Below are positions 1 through 25,250 of a stretch of 64,000 bases of DNA, one piece after another. The stretch lies in the NCBI GenBank assembly GCA_021613375.1, contig CM038726.1, forward strand, positions 11,416,253 to 11,480,252. The letters run 5' to 3'. The DNA comes from Megaleporinus macrocephalus (lineage: Eukaryota > Chordata > Actinopteri > Characiformes > Anostomidae). How positions within the stretch are numbered: position 1 is the first letter of the stretch; every line of letters begins with the position of its first letter. The notes beneath the pieces were generated by a model, which saw only the letters and a list, made by a program, of their open reading frames with translations, did not search any database and was not told where the DNA came from. The translations under genes were made by a program, and so were the position numbers.

Positions 1-2465
1 AATAATTGCAGATAATTGCTTTGAATGTAAGAAAAAACATTGAGAGCTCACTCAGCAGTAGTTTTAACAATGCAAGCTCAACTTCAAAAGGAATCAACAA
101 TGATCTATATCTAAGGAGAAACCTGTCATGTGATGGAACAACATGAAGCTACAGTAGCTTTTTATATGTATAAGAGTTGTCGAAACATGTTTATCAGTTA
201 GCACGTTTAATTGCATGGGGTGGGGGGAACGGACAGTCAAGGTAACAGTTTCTGTCTTTGCCAGATTCAGTCACTGTAAAAGGCAACATATTGATGTCTA
301 GATGCTTAGAAGACTGGAGAGACCTTTACATTCCAAGATGATTAGTATTCAATAACAAACCTACAAAAATTATTACATTATATAATCTACAAAAGTATTT
401 ACAAAGTATAAAAGGAATGTTCTCAGAGTAAACAATTGTATCAAATTGTGACTTAATTCAATTAATTCCTTAGACAAACAGAAATGACAAGTTATGTGAG
501 CTGTAATTCAAAGGTACTTGTAAGGAGACTGCTGTAACAAGTATAGAGAACAAACCTGAATAAACAGCAGAAAATGTCTTTTCTCTTTTTGCATGTATCA
601 TACAAAGAAATAATGATTTTCTAGCAGTCTTGTAATACTATTATTGGTTTAGAACAGAAATAAGGTCAAATACCTTGTAAAAAAAATAAAGAATAAAAAA
701 AATGAAACCTGAAATAAAACTTGAAACATGATGTGCCTGAGATCGGCTTTGGTTGTGGATTACTTGCAAAGGCTTTTCAAGAAGCGAAATTACACAGATA
801 AAAAACGTTTGTGAACAATGAACAACAAGAAAAAACCTCACAATATAAGTAAAGCACAGTGGCTATTTCTTTACTTCACTTAATGGTTATTTTTTTAAAC
901 AATCTGTTGCAAATTTGCAAATATGTCACTGGAATGGAAGACAAAGTAATAGGTCAGTATAAAATATATGCTACCTAATAAGATTTAATTCTGATTCTAA
1001 TTAATCAACCCTAAATGTATTATCTTTATAAAGCAAAACTACTCAGAAGGGCAGAGTAAATAATGTATACTAATATGTGTATATTGTCAGGAAGTTGTGT
1101 GGAATATTAAAAGTCTTGAGAGGACTGTTGGGCTTCTAGTAATTTATCATCTTTGCATTAGCGATTTACTGTGTCCATGGTGAATCAAATCACTGCAAAG
1201 TAACCAAATGAGTAAATGGGTGTCAAATGAAGAAAAAAAAAGCACATTGGTCAGACTTACTGGCTGGTGCCACAATTATCAATTACATGGAAAGTAGAAT
1301 GCATATTAGGCATGGTAAGATCCTTAATGGTGAATTTCCTTCTCTTCTGGATTATTTCACACTAGCACTCCCAAGGTCTGTATGTCATGTTGAAAAAAAA
1401 ACAAGCAAAAAGTGCTTTAATTTATTAAACCATACACAATTTAGAAGCTTTTTCAATTATGTATTTTTTAAGCTTGCACATCAGGTACTAATCTTGTAAT
1501 ACTGCATCTTAAATACCTAAACTGCTTTCAGAATGACAGAATAAAGGACTGAAATATTAATTCAGTATTAATAAATTAACATGTTAGTTGATTGGAAGAA
1601 GTTCTTTTTTATGTCAGACTGCAAAATGTGTGAAGTATATTATGTAGTATTCCTCCATGTATATCTAATTATGAATGTTTTATTTCTGCATGCATTTTAC
1701 TATGATTTCAAAATGCCTTCCCAAGACAAAAAAAATACTTTTGACTCCTGACTAAAGAAAAGTAATTTTCTAACATATAAAAAGACTTATCACTTAATCA
1801 CCCAAAATACATTTTGACAAAATGTTTTTCTTTCGTTTTAGCTGCTTCAAGGATGTTGCTTCAAGGATGTTGGGATAACACTCTTCAGTGTTATCCCAAC
1901 TTCAGTGACACCAGCAGAAGGAAACAGGAAAAATTAAATATGCTTGAGGCTGCATACCCTACACATTTACTGTTGTAATGATAGCAAATGGTGACTAGGA
2001 CTAATTCCAGAGCCTTCAGATGATAATTGTTGTTAATGTCTTTCGCACCCTGTTATAAAGGCAATTTATTTCAATGCCAGGATACAAGTTGAATTCATAT
2101 TACCTCTCAACAAATAATATTCACTTTCTGGTGCATTATAAACTCTCTTTAGAAAACCCAGACATTTCTATGTACAATTTGTTTTAATATATAACAATAT
2201 ATTTGTTTATATTATTTTTATTAGTCAAATATGCCATTCTGAAGAACTAGTTTTGTGTGAAATGTAAGCACACTTTAAAAAAATTGCAAAATCAATTTTG
2301 TGAGGGTGAATATTGCTTAAATGAATACTGTAAAAGGTATTGCTCGATCTAAAAGACCTGACATGACATGGCCAGACCAGCCATAGGCGAGTTGCCATGG
2401 AATGAACTTTCTGTCTAATCAGCATAAAAGTATTTGCCTTTACTAATTATCTGTCTGAAATTACC
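1..2465. other. Non-coding region downstream of fer
   Basis: I see no convincing coding exon here on either strand. The open frames are short, AT-rich and lack recognisable domains. The right part probably includes fer 3' UTR, since minus-strand AATAAA signals (TTTATT on plus) occur near 2466, 2217 and 2068. A tandem 14-bp duplication followed by a perfect hairpin at 1844-1900 is listed separately. Confidence 0.6.
1844..1900. repeat. Tandem 14-bp duplication running into a perfect 13-bp hairpin
   Basis: GCTTCAAGGATGTT occurs twice head to tail (1844-1857 and 1858-1871). The end of the second copy overlaps the left arm of an inverted repeat: GTTGGGATAACAC at 1869-1881 pairs perfectly with 1888-1900 across a 6-base loop. 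The structure is seen directly. Its function is unknown; it may be a small foldback or MITE scar. Confidence 0.8.
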
Positions 2466-2471
2466 TTTATT
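2466..2471 (-). terminator. fer: Candidate fer poly(A) signal
   Basis: TTTATT on plus is AATAAA on minus, about 285 nt beyond the fer stop codon. Further candidates lie near 2217 and 2068, so the actual cleavage site cannot be fixed from sequence alone. Confidence 0.4.
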
Positions 2472-2753
2472 TCAATGGATCCATCAAAGTAAATGTAACA
2501 TTTAAAAATGTATTTGGTAAAAATCCAGAGGAATCAAGTTAAGCCACACACCACTGCATTGATAAAGGCTCAAAAGGAACTGTTGCATAGGCATTTCATA
2601 GAATTATGTGACAGGACATGGACTCTGTAACACAATCACAATACATAGTGAACATGAGGAAGAAAGCATTCAGGATATTTCTGTTTGTGAGTAAGAGATA
2701 AATTACCTGGATTTAACATGGATTTGGCCTCTTGGCCATGTTCTAATTCGGAG

Positions 2754-15913
<13,160 letters not shown>

Positions 15914-18026
15914 CTTTGTTTCAAGGCAAGCAGTTTGTCTGTCACTGACCAGGATGCAGCCCTCAGGTCTGCATTTCTAGTGCTGCAATGGTGATAGAAG
16001 TTCAACAGGGTACTTATTTTAAACAATTAATAAATGTTAATCTTGTCTGTTAGCACAATGCCAAGTATTGAAGAGGCAATTTGGCCAAAAATGCCAACAC
16101 TGATAACAATTACTGAAAGTTTGCAGCTCCTGCTACAGACCTTATAAAAGACCAGGCAACATTGGTTTCCAGGCTCTGTACATATATAGGTATACCTTAT
16201 ACCTTTACACCTCTACAGATTAATTAGGCAAACATATTATAGAAAATAATAATCAGAATCAGAAATAGTTTATTGATCCCAGGGGGAAATTGCAGAGCAA
16301 AAACACGAACACGCGAACGGGAGCTACTGCAAAGGCTGCACGCACTTTCGCGCATGCGCAACTATAACTATTACATCTTACAGATTTACATTTTGTACTA
16401 GTGGCCTCACCTTTAACTTTACCACAGACACCAATGCATATACATGTATTGTCTATTTTATCTGAATCAGGACCATTTACCATTTATGTGCACTTTGTAG
16501 TTATGCAGTTCTGTAGCCTTTATTTACCAGCTCAGGTAAAACATACAGCCTACAAATCTCCTAAAACAGCAAATAGAGTGGAAGAGCCCACATCAGAAAA
16601 GAAATAGTTTAACACCATAGTGACACCTGACTAACAAAGGTTGTTAAAAAGTGTATGTCTAGGTGACAAGGCTGTTGTAAAACTAAATAAACAGAACACT
16701 AAAATATTAGAGAGGTGTAGATTCTTGAGTTACAACGAATGGTTATGATACTGTATAATAGAACAAACACACAGTACTGAACAAAATTCCTGGGCCATGA
16801 CTATCTGGCTTTGACCAATATGCTCTAAAAATATGAAAGCCTCAAAAGCTTGCTGACACATGAATAAAGCACACATACAATCTACAATACATGAAAGCCT
16901 TACTGTCTACTGCATAGCTGAACCACACAAGTTCTTAAATTCAGTTTTATAATCCTCTCTCACCCATAACAATTAGGGTGGTTAGGCATACATCAGTGGG
17001 AGTTTACCTCAACAAGGATTTGCTGTGTGCTACAGAACAGCTCTGTGGGGGGATCCACTGCTTAAATGGCACTTCTGAGCAAGACTGGCTGTGGAATGTC
17101 CGTACTTTGTATTAGACACTGAGGCAGGGCTTAGGGACAACAAAAAATGCATGTAAACAAAGACCTCTCCAGACACAGCAGACTGGAAAATAAAAACAAA
17201 TAATTATTTTCAGTAGGAAACTAAAAATGAAACATCTACTTTTAAAAATATTGTTTTTTTTAGTAGGAGGACTAGTGACTATTATCAAATGTCTGTATCT
17301 GTCATTAAACATTTATTGTATCTTTACAAAGTTACGTCAGCAGGGTAGCAGCACACATATCATATGTGATAGCAATTTCCCTGCACTGCAACAAAGCAAT
17401 GTTTTAACAATATACCTTCAACTACATTCGAAGCCAATTGAAAGAAAACGACTGCACTGTGGGAACTATGAGTACGCTGCCTCCTGTATCTTCTATACTC
17501 ATAATAGGAGAGGGGGGCAGCAAAAACCCTCTTGACTTTTTGATGTAAAGGATTAAACGCAAACGAAAAACATCTGCCGTTTTGATTATATGCTATATGC
17601 GTTCCACGAAGCATTGCCTTGAAATTACTGTGATAATCTCGGCGATATTTGTCTAAGAGGAATTAATTGACGGGCAGTCGCGCTAAGCTCTGCTTTGCAT
17701 AACATTAACGTGAATGCCACTCCAAACAAGTAACCTTGGCATGGTGCGTATTTTCAGGAACTTTGCTAATAGCTCCCAAATATAACGTCCAATGTAATTG
17801 TTTGCTTTTATTAAAATATGTAATGTTACTCAAGTCTTTTAGTACTTCGCTAACATGCGCTAGCCAGCTAGCTCGCTAGCCGATTAACTAGCCATCCTGC
17901 TGGTGTTGTGTGGCCTTTCCATTTGGAAAAACAGTCAAACGCTGGACAAAAGTTCGCGTAAGCTATATTTATAGCAGTTCAAATTCACTGTAGTATAGTT
18001 AAATAACGATACACTAAAATACTTAC
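15914..18026 (-). other. fer: fer 5' UTR and first intron
   Basis: Upstream of the fer ATG the minus strand shows a plausible acceptor (CCATTGCAG, near 15982). A strong donor, TCCG|GTAAGTATT, sits at 18026 at the edge of a probable non-coding first exon. No coding exon is recognisable in between. The interval contains a retroelement 3' tail near 16.28 kb and otherwise unremarkable AT-rich sequence. Confidence 0.5.
16245..16310 (-). mobile_element. Retroelement 3' tail (teleost LINE/SINE type)
   Basis: The text TTTATTGATCCCAGGGGGAAAT is the complement of the common fish tail ATTTCCCTCGGGATCAATAAA. A second copy in plus orientation lies at 50.03 kb. Only the tail is present; the parent family is not assigned here. 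Confidence 0.6.
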
Positions 18027-18230
18027 CGGACTTACTTGGTTTACGTTTTGTGCTGTTTCTCTGTGTTTCCTGATTCCTTGATATTCCTCTTTTCTTTTGC
18101 TCGGTTGCCGGAGTTGGGATTCGGGAGGGGTTTCCGCTCAGGATTGCTGAGCTCCCAGTCTGAATCATGACGTTTACGGCGCTACCCTCAATGTTTGTAA
18201 TGTCCAAAGGCACAGCGGCTCATGGATTAA
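18027..18230 (-). promoter_or_regulatory. fer: Probable fer non-coding exon 1 and promoter
   Basis: The minus strand has a consensus donor at 18027/18026 (G|GTAAGT). The sequence just upstream of it is richer in CG dinucleotides than the surroundings and includes a TGACGT-type (CRE-like) motif near 18168. Position and donor fit a 5' UTR exon feeding the acceptor close to the fer ATG. There is no transcript evidence, so the limits are approximate. Confidence 0.4.
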
Positions 18231-19835
18231 AATTGGAGTCTGGGTTGATCAAAGCATTATTTTTTATTTCTGAACTACCGAGTGAACAACGAGACTTTTT
18301 TTAAAGATAATTTTGTGGCACTGTGCACGCTAACATATTTGTCAAAGATTTTATTAAGGCTACAAACGGCATTCCACTTTAAGAATTATAAAGCTTATTT
18401 AAAGCGCACAATAGTTCTTTGTTAAACTGCTTTCTTTTTCTCTCAGTCGGTGGGGTTAATACTTTGGATAAAACGTATAATAATTCCTCCATCAGATATT
18501 TCAGATAGCATATATCTCTATATCTCTATATCTCTATATTTCACGACTTCTTCCTCATGACATGAGCAGTCATTTCAGTAAATGTATATATCATGCCAGT
18601 ATTGTGCTAGAACATTTAATATCATTGTGTGAACATGTATTTTTATTTAGCAGATAAACCCGATATTACTGACTCACTGATAATCATGTGGCTGACCAAG
18701 AGGATATTATGAGAAAGCCATAATAAGTAACTGCAAACCTGACCAATATAAGGTCTAAACCCTGTTCAGAGACTTCTGTAGCCTTTCAGTTTATCACAGT
18801 GTGACATTCTGCGTGTATCACTCTGGTATTACTTCAGATATATTATTCAAATGTTTTGTGCATTGTGTGCTTGTTTACAAGTGTCAATTACGTCAGAAGC
18901 AAAATACACAGAAGCAAAATACATAGCAAAATATCCTCAATATCCATGCTGTTATTATTTTATTATTTTAAGAAACAAACACAAAAATCCATGCTATAGC
19001 TTTTAATAAGACAGCACTTTGTTGTACTGCTTACCACTGTAGCCTTCAAATTCAATAGCATACTCATACCACACGTGTATCCACGTGTAAGTATTTCCAT
19101 TATAACAATATTTGTTACATATGTCCCTCTCAACTGTAGCTTACAGGACAGTTTAAGTTATTAAGTTAGTTAAAATGTCTAGTATGAGTGACATGCATCT
19201 ATACATTTCCACGTTTTTTAATAATCTAGACAATGGCTTATGACAGACTAGGTTCTTTCGCTACAGATACCACATCTGTATGAAGTATGAATCCAAGAGT
19301 GACACAGAGAAACTTGTTCATGTGTTTATTGCCAGCAGAGTTAATTACTGCAATGCTTGGCCTACTGGGACTCATGACCCAGAAAACAACCCACCCTCTA
19401 CAACTTGTACAAAATGCAGCACATAATTCCTGTTTTTAAATAGATTTAAAGCTTTAAATAACTTAGCTTACATCATGAAAAGTCTCTGAATCTGTTCCAA
19501 CTCATAAAATTACAGAACCGTTGCTGCTGTGCTTCTTTCCTCCATTTTTCAGTCTGTTTGAACTTCTAACATTAGACGTTCTTGCTGTTTTGTAAAATGT
19601 CTGGCGTGTAGGCATCTAAGGAACCTCTGTTCTCCTTGTCTTTGGGTGGGAAATAGGGTAATTTTTGATGTCCGCATTACGTATTATTGTAGAAATACCC
19701 CCTCCTCCTTTATTTTGTTCACAATTAAAGCTAGAATACTTTTAGAAAAATATGTACTAATATTGGTATCTATATACTAGCCTTGCTTTTATTTTGTATC
19801 GAATCAAAGTAAACTATAACCAAAGGGAAGAGTTT
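18231..19835. other. fer-atp6v1g1 intergenic region
   Basis: No gene seen. It contains simple TATATCTC repeats near 18.52 kb and a LINE reverse-transcriptase remnant at 19.31-19.50 kb. Confidence 0.6.
19308..19500 (+). mobile_element. LINE reverse-transcriptase C-terminal remnant
   Basis: The plus strand reads LVHVFIASRVNYCNAW, matching the well-known HAFI-SRLDYCNALL block at the C-terminal side of L2/Rex1-type LINE polymerases. An LQLVQNAA-like stretch (LYNLYKMQHI-type in a shifted frame) and an NRFKALNNLAYI segment follow. The copy is short, frameshifted and internally deleted. Confidence 0.65.
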
Positions 19836-19976
19836 ATCACGTGGTTTTACTCAACTTGCAGTAACGTGACACACTGTCAGCTGATCTCGGGTTCTAATAG
19901 TCGCTGTTGACCTTCGCTGCGGAACACAGCACTAAAATTCGTGTATCTTTATTTGCGGAGCAGATATTTTAAAACC
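19836..19976 (+). promoter_or_regulatory. atp6v1g1: atp6v1g1 proximal promoter with E-box/CLEAR-like sites
   Basis: Within 140 bp of the start codon lie ATCACGTGGT (CACGTG at 19838-19843), GTAACGTGAC (19861-19870, one base off the CLEAR consensus GTCACGTGAC) and CAGCTG (19878-19883). V-ATPase genes are established TFEB/TFE3 targets through CLEAR sites, so a lysosomal-biogenesis promoter is the likely reading. The motifs are seen; the factor binding is inferred. Confidence 0.45.
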
Positions 19977-22803
19977 ATGGCAAGCCAGTCGCAGGGCATT
20001 CAGCAGTTGTTACAAGCTGAAAAACGGGCCGCGGAAAAGGTTGCCGAAGCCCGTAAACGTAAGTTGTTTTTTCTTACTGATTTCATACATCGGAGTCGAA
20101 TGTTTCGGCAAGGGGAAAATACGCTGCTATTACGTTGATAATGAATAGAAGGGGACATTTTACTATACATAAATAAATGGTCGTAATCACGATGAAATAC
20201 AGCAGCCCTGAATGTGCGCCTTTTCTCTGAAAGAACAAACAAGAATATTAATTTTCGTTAGCTAAACATGCTAGTTGTTACATCGAACTAGCTAGCTAGC
20301 TAGCTAGCTAGCTAGCCAGCCGGCCCGCTAGTTGTTACAACGAACGCTCGATATGAATACGACTTCAAACACGAAAAGATATTTGTTGTTGTATTAGTGT
20401 TTGTACATATGAATTTGAATTTAAAGCTTTATTCTATGAGGCCAATCGAGAGAGAATCCAGATTGAAGCATTACTGCGCTACTAAATCTTATTTATATTA
20501 CTCGAATTTGGTGTTGTGTGTTTTTGTATGTCACCAGAGCGCCACTGGAAAACCTGAAACTAGTTAATTCTAATGCGTTTCAATTGCTAGTGTACGTATT
20601 TGAATCATTAGTTTAATTTGATTGTGACCAACGATATTCACACAACAAGACCCTAATAAGTGTTTCCTTACAACGACGTTGACTCATAGGAGGCAACATT
20701 TACTCAGTTCCCTTTAAATTCCTCTATTTCTGCTCTATTTCCTCTAGTTCCAAAAGTAAGCCACGTCATTATATACAAGATTCATTTTGTTATTTTCTTC
20801 TTTATCGTCTGCGTGTATAAACTGTAATTGCACTTAGCTTCTAGGAGCACTGGCTAAGTACTGCACTTGTACTGTATGTAGTCTTGGATTTGTTCTCTTC
20901 TCTGTAGGTGTACCAGTCTGGCTAGGTATTGTCTTTTTTCTAGGTATCAGCACTGGCCCTGTGTTTATGGCAGTGTTTGAGTATAGGGTGGTTTGGACTT
21001 AATCCCGTTGTACTAGATAGAGATTCATACTCTAACCAACACTAAGCACTTTTGTAAGTCGCTCTGGATAAGAGCGTCTGCTAAATGCCGTAAATGTAAA
21101 TGTATGTCTTTTCCCCACCTTTTTGTCTTCAGGTAAGAATCGACGCCTAAAGCAAGCCAAGGAGGAGGCTCAAGCAGAAATTGAACAGTACCGTTTGCAA
21201 AGGGAAAAGGAGTTCAAAACCAAGGAGGCTGCGGTGAGACCTAGCTTGAGATTCAAATGAAAAATTGTATTAGCCAACTTTTCAGCATTTAGCCTTCTAA
21301 ATTTCCACAGCAGGCGCCAATACCTATGTGACACCAGGGTGTCATATTCTAAAAGGCAGAATAAAGTGAAAAAAATGTGACAGTACAGGTTGAGTTAAAT
21401 GCCTAAAGTAGGGTTCACCATAATTTAATGTAGAATTAAAGAATTTATAAAGGTATTTTGAGGCTGTTTCACACTTGGCATGTAGTAGCATTCAGTCTAC
21501 TGGTATCAAATGTATAGGTGAGATTTCCTTGTAATGCTATGTGAATGAGAGCAGTCTGACATCAACTGTAAACTCCTTTTTTTCTAGTTATAATCTAAAG
21601 TGATTCATTGTGTGTATGTTTGTTTATGCGCATATGCAATAATTTAAAGGCCATAGGAGCATATAAAATAGGGCATTTTTGTATAATACTAAACTTGGGT
21701 GTTAAACATCTAGTAAAGTTTACTTTATATATCATAAAAATATTATAAAATCCAATACCATTATTTCCTCATCAGACCAATCAAAAAAGGAACTGAGTCT
21801 TAATATTCAAATGAACATGATTGAACATTAGTATAGAAAGTTATACAAAATTCACCACCAACCAAGCATATTGTATTAACAAATGAAATATGGTGTGGAG
21901 TTTTTGTGCCATAAAAACTTGTGTTGCCATTAATTCTAAATTTTATGATTGTATTCAAATTTACATGTATGAAAGTACAAAAACAGTAGACTGATCACAC
22001 TTTGCTTCTATTGCTTATATGGTAACTTTTTTTACTTGGAATTACAGGTTTGGATTCACAGATCTTTTTATCGAAAATTTTGATATTTGCAATTGAGTTA
22101 CCAGGCCCGCATATATGCTGAGCCTGATGGTGCAGGCGAGGATAATCTGAATCATACAGCGGCATGTACATGGGCCTACTTATGAAGGGTTTGTTGTCAT
22201 TCAGAAGTTCCAGCATCAGATAATTCACATTTTTAGGTGATGATTGAATTTACTCACATTGTGGCCACAGGCTCTGCCTTATTGAAATTACTGAAATGCT
22301 CACTATATATGCTGATCGTGATAGATAGATAGATAGCTGTGTAACAAAACTAGCTAGATAATAAGTTAACTTTAGCGTGTTATTCCCTAGAGGGTGGAAA
22401 AAACATTTTAGCCTTGTGATGGTAGGGGAGAAAATATTGCGGAAATGCAGCATACATTTATTCGACTTTGGGAAGGTATTTGTAAGACATTTATTACATG
22501 TACATTGTGATGCAGAGAAACAAGATTATATTTATTGAAAAGACAACTCTGATTTATGTCCCTGGAGCTTCCAATTAGATTGAAGGGTCACAGGTCATGT
22601 TGTGATTTCTGGTGCTGTGTGTGTTTTAGGCCCTGGGCTCTCATGGTAACTCGGCTGTGGAGGTTGACAAAGAGACTCTGGACAAGATGAGCCGCATTCA
22701 GAACAGTTACCAGCAAAATCGTGAAGCTGTACTGAACAACCTATTGAAGATGGTGTGTGACATCAAGCCAGAGATCCACGCCAATTACCGTGTTGCTGGA
22801 TAA
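19977..22803 (+). CDS. atp6v1g1: V-type proton ATPase subunit G1, 3 exons
   Basis: Subunit G of the V1 peripheral stalk. It pairs with subunit E as a coiled-coil stator that couples V1 ATP hydrolysis to Vo proton pumping on endosomes, lysosomes and secretory organelles. Exons 19977-20058, 21133-21233 and 22630-22803 give 357 nt, or 118 aa, the family's usual length. The N-terminus [18 protein letters not shown], the basic segment [17 protein letters not shown], and the C-terminal [12 protein letters not shown] are the conserved family blocks. The start is in a good context (ACCATGG). Residues after exon 2 diverge more, as is normal in this family. A CACGTG cluster lies just upstream, and the gene is divergent from fer. 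The G1 rather than G2/G3 assignment rests on the N-terminal half and on linkage to slc31a1. Confidence 0.96.
20286..20316. repeat. (GCTA)n microsatellite
   Basis: About seven units of GCTA in atp6v1g1 intron 1, followed by a GC-rich GCCAGCCGGCCCGC run. Confidence 0.85.
20840..21112 (+). mobile_element. SINE-like element with teleost tail
   Basis: The segment ends with GTAAGTCGCTCTGGATAAG followed by AGCGTCTGCTAAATG, the widely distributed fish SINE/LINE-related 3' tail, and then AAATGTAAATGT repeats. The 5' limit is uncertain. It lies in atp6v1g1 intron 1, just upstream of exon 2. Confidence 0.6.
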
Positions 22804-23348
22804 ATCTGTCTCTACCATTTTCACCACAACCTCAAAAACATAAGTAACTGAGACAAAGACTGCCATTGTATAGCCATAGAGATGTTATAGCACCGTTAAC
22901 AGAGCCATGCATGTATTAGAGCTGCATCAGTGCACATTGACTGATGGACCCCTTTTATTCTGCAAAAAAATTTAATGTTCATATGATCACATTTCAGTGG
23001 TTTCCACTAATGAAAACTGCTCAGATAAAAAAGTCCTTATGTTTGAATCTTTGCAGTGTCAGAAGAAAGATTATTTCAACCTGCTAATGCATTAGGGGAA
23101 TTTGTGGTTCTTTGTCCCAGATTAGTATAATGCAAGTCTTTGTCTCTGCATTATTAGTTACATTTCTTAATTGACCTTCATCAGCATTCCCATTGTGAAT
23201 GATGTCTGTGTGTCTTGCTATATAAAGTGTTCTTTATTTATAAATAATCAAAATGTTAGGTTTACTTTACCACTTCATAAAACTGGACAGCTGCTTGTGT
23301 TTTATTTCTGTGGTCCATTCTGTAGCACACATCTATATAGTAGAGAAT

Positions 23349-23459
23349 AATAAATTCTTTAAATTGTTCATGTTACAGTCGTGATATATGCATACCTTCT
23401 GCTGTTTGAATCAGTTGTGAAAATACAGTAAACTATTAAATTACGTGTATACAAATAAA
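23349..23459 (+). terminator. atp6v1g1: atp6v1g1 poly(A) signals
   Basis: Two AATAAA hexamers, at 23349-23354 and 23454-23459, lie 546-656 nt after the stop codon. Either could end the atp6v1g1 transcript. Confidence 0.55.
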
Positions 23460-25144
23460 GATTAAGGTTGTCTTTCTATTACTCATGAACACTGCTTGGC
23501 AGCACACATTTGTCTTTTATGGTTTTACAATGATTTCGTCCTATCTATCGCAAAACACATCAACTTATTCTAGTTCAAAGTTCAAAACACCAGAAAGGCA
23601 GACTCAACCAATTTCCGTTGATCTATAAAATGCATGATAGCAGTTAATGATTAGCCCCTTTTCAAAAACGTTTGTCTGTAACGTCAAGAATTTCTCGAAT
23701 TTCTGAAGCAACTTGTCTTTGTTTGTGAATTATATTCCAAAATCTAATGGTTTCTGACTTCCACTTTGTATCGCATGGTAACAAACTAACCGCAGCATCA
23801 ACCCGGCTGCCATGTGGCACTGGAACGATCACGCGACTTCAAACGTAAGCAGTGAACTGAGTATTTTCTGCAAAATAAGAGTTAAATAAAAATGAAGACA
23901 TAACTAACGTTAACAAAATTCTCTTTTTGTTGAATGAAATAATCAAATTAATGTTGTGTCCAGAAGTGACTATAAAAATACTTTAGAAAAATAAAACAAG
24001 TTAGTAAATAATGTGGACTGCAGAAACTCAAATTTGGAAAACAGTATTGACCATTTTTGTATCGACTAATAATAATAATTTGCACACAAATATGAATAGG
24101 TATTAAATGTTCTTTCTAGCAGCTGGGAGGCTAAAAACTGGAAAGTTAAAACACTTTAGATGTCATGCGTAGTACAGCAAGCAAGGCAAAGCTATTGGGA
24201 GATGGCTTATTTTATTACTGATTGAATGAAACATTAATTAAAACATTGTAGTAGGGTAGGTTAATTTCAAAGACAGACACTGAGAGAAAGAAAAACGAGT
24301 GTTTTAATATTATATATTATTTTGTAATTACACATCACTAACGCAAACTATTGCTTTAACGGAATATAGTTTCCTTTACTAATTATACAGTCGGTATATT
24401 GGCATTATTTGGGACAACGTAACTTAAAATATCAATAATAGGAAGCTGCTGTACTCAAACATTTCTAAAGATTTTTTTTGTTTATTTTTATTATACAAAC
24501 GGCTACAGGAGGGACAGCAGGACTTTTATTGAAGAACTTCCCACCAGTTAAGGACACATGTTTTAGCTGGCTTCTTTTACGCCATGTTACGTGACATTTT
24601 CTGAGCATTTTGCGGCGCTGTTTGCCACAGCACAGAGAGTAAGTTACTGATTTGTCGAGCCCAATGATTTGAATTTGAAGAAAATTAACACAAACAGACC
24701 GAGGAAGGATTCGATAGGACGTACGGTAGGTGACTTGCAAACGAGTAGTGGCCACTTAGCTGACAAATCGAAGGAAAGTTTATTTTTCAAGCAGTGCCTC
24801 CGTTGTTTGACCTCTGTATCTGTAAGTTACGTACGTTGCTGTTTGGAAGCAATAGCTAACAATAGTTCCTTTGCTGCCTGGCAATTAAGGTAATGGCAGG
24901 TATTTTGTGACACCGTTTTTTCAGCTTAAGTTGTGATGTAGCTACCGTTTTTTTAATGGAAACGTCACTATGTGAACTGCAAAGGTTAAAGTATCAGCCT
25001 CTAATTGTTTACTACAGTTTGACATCCGTGTCTTAGATGAATGTTCGTAATAATGGACATTTTTTCATTGTAAAGTTAGTCAAGACGACTTCTGCGCAGT
25101 TCAATCGACCTGACAGCCTGAATATGTATCATTTCACAGTGAGC

Positions 25145-25145
<1 letters not shown>

Positions 25146-25197
<52 letters not shown>

Positions 25198-25250
25198 TTA
25201 CTCACTCACTTACATACATACAGACATACGGACATACATACAGACATACA
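25146..25250. repeat. (AT)n followed by ACTC/ACATAC repeats
   Basis: About 48 bp of alternating AT (25146-25194), then CACTTACTCACT and ACATACAGACATAC tetra- to octamer repeats. A compound microsatellite. Confidence 0.9.
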
